Of a stretch of DNA of 64,000 bases, positions 61,593 to 64,000 are shown piece by piece. The notes under the pieces are model-generated. The model was not told where the DNA came from, ran no database searches, and was given only the letters and a program-made list of their open reading frames with translations. This DNA is from Oxalobacteraceae bacterium (lineage in GTDB: Bacteria; Pseudomonadota; Gammaproteobacteria; Burkholderiales; Burkholderiaceae_D): positions 1-64,000 of the forward strand of contig JAIXXN010000060.1 of the NCBI GenBank assembly GCA_027490725.1, read 5' to 3'. The stretch's first letter is position 1, and the number at the start of each line of letters is the position of its first letter. The position numbers were made by a program, and so were the translations under genes.

Positions 61593-62057
61593 ATGGGAAT
61601 GGTATTCTGCCGCGCTTGCGGTAAAGAGCTTCATGAAACTGCGCCAGCCTGTCCACATTGTGGCGCGCTGCAGATGATTCCACATGCGCCTGTCGCGGCT
61701 CAGGAAAGTGCCGATGGCTTTTTCGCCTACGCGTTCGAACCGCTGAAAAAATATGCCAATTTCAAGGGCCGCGCACGGCGCAAGGAATACTGGTATTTCT
61801 TTTTATTCCTGCTGGCGCTGAATTTTGTGATCGGTTTCATGTCGGGTCTGTTGAATAGTAGCGGGCTCTATATGCTGACCGTCCTGATTACATTCGGCAC
61901 CCTGATTCCAAGTATCGCAGTCGGCGTCCGGCGGATGCATGATATTGATCGCAGTGGCTGGTGGTTATTACTCCCTATCGTGAATCTGATCTTTATTTGT
62001 CAGGATAGTCATCAGGGCGATAATCGTTTCGGCGCCAGTCCAAAATATCCCCAGTAA
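61593..62057 (+). CDS. Zinc-ribbon and DUF805 membrane protein
   Basis: 154 residues. A zinc ribbon (CRACGKELHETAPACPHCG, residues 6-24) on a DUF805 membrane domain with three or so helices and the family marks FKGRARRKEYWYF, VRRMHDIDRSGWW and the end GDNRFGASP. The function of DUF805 is unknown. AAAGGG precedes the start. Confidence 0.85.
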   Translation: MGMVFCRACGKELHETAPACPHCGALQMIPHAPVAAQESADGFFAYAFEPLKKYANFKGRARRKEYWYFFLFLLALNFVIGFMSGLLNSSGLYMLTVLITFGTLIPSIAVGVRRMHDIDRSGWWLLLPIVNLIFICQDSHQGDNRFGASPKYPQ

Positions 62058-62113
62058 ACATTGCTGGCCGCGTGGTGGCCTACACCGAAGGGTCACTGGT
62101 TTATCTTGTGCGC

Positions 62114-62530
62114 TTAACGGCTTGCCGCGATGAGTAGTGTCATCAGGGGATACGCCGACAGGGCATTCAGGACCCACAGCAGTTCGGTAGAAGCAATCAG
62201 TGCTGGCTGCCCGTCAGGCGCTTGCAGGCGGTCGTGGCGCCTGAGGCGTCGTTGCAGTATCAGCAGTAACACCACCGCCAGTTTTAACACCACCAGCACG
62301 AGCACACATAGCAGCGGATGCGCGGTGATCAGGTAGCCGCGATAGAAATCACCATGGCTGGCAACGGCCGCTTCCCAGTGCTGTGCTTCGGGGCGCACGC
62401 GCAGCACCGCACTGGTGACCTTGTTGGACAGCAAAAACGTGCTGCTGATGAACAAACTCGCCACCACCAGTTGCCAGACCAGCCAGTGCTGCAGATGCAG
62501 TGTGAACCGCAATAATGTTGCCATGAGCAT
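62114..62530 (-). CDS. Small membrane protein, unrecognised
   Basis: 138 residues with about three transmembrane helices (LVWQLVVASLFISSTFLL, LLCVLVLVVLKLAVVLLLIL, and the C-terminal LLWVLNALSAYPLMTLLIA) and a basic stretch RRLRRHDR between the last two. Codon use fits the genome, and it fills the space between DUF805 and ppsR. No family recognised. The start could be ATG 62530 or ATG 62524. Confidence 0.55.
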   Translation of the reverse strand: MLMATLLRFTLHLQHWLVWQLVVASLFISSTFLLSNKVTSAVLRVRPEAQHWEAAVASHGDFYRGYLITAHPLLCVLVLVVLKLAVVLLLILQRRLRRHDRLQAPDGQPALIASTELLWVLNALSAYPLMTLLIAASR

Positions 62531-62568
62531 CCTTGCAGTGCCTGATCCAGTGCCTGCGCCAGTGCCGT

Positions 62569-63435
62569 CTAGTAGTCGCGCCGGTTGGGTTTGATCTCCT
62601 GCAGGATGGTGGTGGAAATCTCTTCGATCGACTTGGCGGTCGAGGATAACCAGCGGATACCTTCCCGTTTCATCATGCTCTCCGCCTCATTGACTTCATA
62701 GCGGCAATTCTCGATGGACGCGTATTTGCTGCCGGCGCGCCGCTCGTTGCGGATCTCGGCCAGTCGTTCCGGGGTGATGGTCAGGCCGAAAATCTTGTTC
62801 TTGAACTCGTACAGCGAGCTGGGCAGGCGGCCCCGTTCGAAATCGTCAGGGATCAGCGGGTAGTTGGCCGCTTTGATGCCGTACTGCATGGCCAGATACA
62901 GGCTGGTCGGGGTTTTGCCGGAGCGCGACACGCCCACCAGAATCACATCGGCGGACGAGAGGTTTTTGTGCGACTGCCCGTCATCATGGGCCAGCGAGAA
63001 GTTGATCGCTTCGATACGGTTTTTGTATTCCTCACTGTCAACGATATTGTGCGAACGGCCAATGGTATGGGTCGACATTACGCCCAGTTCCTGTTCCAGA
63101 GGCGCAACAAATGTCTGGATCAAGTCCATATGCATGCCCTTGCACTGGCGAATGATCTGCGACAGTTCGCTCTTGACCAGGGTCGAAAAGATGATTGGAC
63201 GGTAACCATCAGTCGTAAAGGCTTCGTTGATTTTACGTGCAGCATCGTGTGCTTTATCGACAGTATCGATGAAAGGTAGCCGAACCTGGCGGAACCGCAA
63301 GTCAAACTGGGTCAAAACAGAGTGACCGAAAGTTTCAGCGGTGATGCCAGTGCCGTCGGACACGAAAAACACGGTGCGGGCGGCGGAAGGCAGGGGAGGA
63401 CGTTGTTCTTGTGTCATGAGAGATGCGCCAGTCAT
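62569..63435 (-). CDS. ppsR: PEP synthase regulatory protein (kinase/pyrophosphorylase)
   Basis: 288 residues, DUF299 family. Switches PEP synthase off and on by ADP-dependent phosphorylation and phosphate-dependent removal. Marks: VFFVSDGTGITAETFGHSVLTQF, the P-loop-like VGVSRSGKTPTSLYLA, and the end NRRDY. It is divergent from ppsA, its target. ATG 63417 (six codons in) is an alternative start; neither has a good ribosome site. Confidence 0.96.
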   Translation of the reverse strand: MTGASLMTQEQRPPLPSAARTVFFVSDGTGITAETFGHSVLTQFDLRFRQVRLPFIDTVDKAHDAARKINEAFTTDGYRPIIFSTLVKSELSQIIRQCKGMHMDLIQTFVAPLEQELGVMSTHTIGRSHNIVDSEEYKNRIEAINFSLAHDDGQSHKNLSSADVILVGVSRSGKTPTSLYLAMQYGIKAANYPLIPDDFERGRLPSSLYEFKNKIFGLTITPERLAEIRNERRAGSKYASIENCRYEVNEAESMMKREGIRWLSSTAKSIEEISTTILQEIKPNRRDY

Positions 63436-63523
63436 TATTGTGAATCGTCAATTTGCGTCGCAGGCTGTAGAATGGACGCCATTGGTAAGATTGTGCTGCA
63501 CGACGATCAGAATAACAAGAAAC

Positions 63524-63568
63524 ATGTCTGCGCCTCGCTGGAAGATTTCTATCATCAAAAAGGTGTAA
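63524..63568 (+). CDS. Possible 14-codon leader ORF before ppsA
   Basis: ATG at 63524 opens a frame of 14 codons, translating to MSAPRWKISIIKKV, whose stop ends two bases before the ppsA ATG. The ribosome site before it is weak (AAGAAAC). It could be a coupled leader or chance. Confidence 0.3.
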   Translation: MSAPRWKISIIKKV

Positions 63569-63570
63569 TT

Positions 63571-64000
63571 ATGTCCAACGCAGCATTGAAGGAGCAGAGC
63601 AACGACGCGGTCTACGTCGCATCGTTTGAAAATTTGCGCATGACGGATGTGGAGTCCGTCGGCGGCAAAAACGCCTCACTGGGCGAAATGATCAGCCAGC
63701 TGGCCGGTGCCGGCGTGCGCGTGCCCGGTGGTTTTGCCACCACGGCACAGGCATTCCGTGACTTCCTGTCGTTCAGCATCGACGGTGGCAAGCCACTGGC
63801 CGAGCGTATTGCTGACCGTCTGGCCGACCTGAACATCGACGACGTCCGTGCTCTGGCGCAAGCTGGCGCGGAAATCCGTCAATGGATCGTCGAAACCCCG
63901 TTCCAGCCACGTCTGCAACAGGAAATCGCCTCGTTCTACGAGGCACTGGTGGCGGATTCCAGCACCGAAATGTCGTTTGCCGTGCGCTCCCCGGCCACCG
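63571..64000 (+). CDS. ppsA: Phosphoenolpyruvate synthase, N-terminal part (partial)
   Basis: The first 143 residues; the gene continues past the window. PEP synthase makes PEP from pyruvate and ATP in gluconeogenesis. The PPDK N-terminal ATP-binding start is clear: VYVASFENLRMTDVESVGGKNASLGEM, with the loop VRVPGGFATTAQAFRDFL and MSFAVRSPAT at the end of the window. AAAAAGGTG lies upstream of ATG 63571. It faces ppsR. Confidence 0.95.
   Translation, partial: MSNAALKEQSNDAVYVASFENLRMTDVESVGGKNASLGEMISQLAGAGVRVPGGFATTAQAFRDFLSFSIDGGKPLAERIADRLADLNIDDVRALAQAGAEIRQWIVETPFQPRLQQEIASFYEALVADSSTEMSFAVRSPAT

Overview
This window reads as a stretch of conserved chromosome from a GC-rich betaproteobacterium in the order Burkholderiales, most likely family Oxalobacteraceae (the Janthinobacterium/Duganella/Massilia neighbourhood). 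The assignment is an inference. It rests on the gene order infC-rpmI-rplT-pheS-pheT-ihfA-merR, the smc-zipA-ligA block, the ppsR/ppsA divergent pair, an MHFG-family PEP-CTERM protein, and dispersed elements built around GGGGTCAGATCC. I saw no transposase, integrase, prophage, CRISPR array, rRNA or tRNA. 

Layout. 1-5.6 kb: the end of infC, then rpmI-rplT-pheST-ihfA-merR (translation and nucleoid). 5.8-9.0 kb: a NarL-type response regulator, a CHASE3 histidine kinase, and an opposing Crp/Fnr-type regulator. 9.3-17.3 kb: a type IV pilus cluster, pilE-fimT-pilV-pilW-pilX-pilY1, with most genes overlapping. 17.4-21.2 kb: prfC, then a small periplasmic Cache protein paired with a chemoreceptor-like protein that has lost its signalling tip, then a repeat-rich gap. 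21.2-26.1 kb (minus strand): gcvT-gcvH-gcvP behind a clear sigma70 promoter and a tandem glycine riboswitch. 26.2-27.7 kb: a ClpP-like protein and a PAP2-like membrane protein. 27.8-37.2 kb: smc-zipA-ligA-galU-def and a KirBac-type potassium channel, ending in a 15-bp tandem repeat. 37.3-43.9 kb (minus strand): an unrecognised cysteine-containing protein, a periplasmic binding protein, an RsuA-family pseudouridine synthase, glnD, map and the MHFG PEP-CTERM protein. 44.3-61.1 kb: a long plus-strand block, rpsB-tsf-pyrH-frr-uppS-cdsA-dxr-rseP-bamA-skp-lpxD-fabZ-lpxA-lpxB-rnhB, then an rRNA-methyltransferase-like gene and a REC-EAL protein. 61.1-64 kb: a GNAT protein, a zinc-ribbon/DUF805 protein, a small membrane protein, ppsR, and the start of ppsA. 

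How the genes work together. The rpsB-to-rnhB block combines protein synthesis with envelope construction: UMP and isoprenoid precursors, CDP-diacylglycerol, outer-membrane protein assembly (BamA, Skp, RseP) and lipid A (LpxD, LpxA, LpxB, with FabZ). The glycine genes are wired so that glycine controls its own breakdown through the riboswitch. The pilus genes supply a major-type pilin, four minor pseudopilins and the tip adhesin PilY1. 

Most of the window is ordinary core genome. The parts most worth a second look are the Cache plus tip-less receptor pair (19.3-20.8 kb), a DNA ligase with what looks like a duplicated helix-hairpin-helix unit, the GGGGTCAG repeat family (one hairpin of which appears to serve as the gcvP terminator), a possible hairpin-split ribosome binding site before rpmI, and the unusual start region of ihfA.
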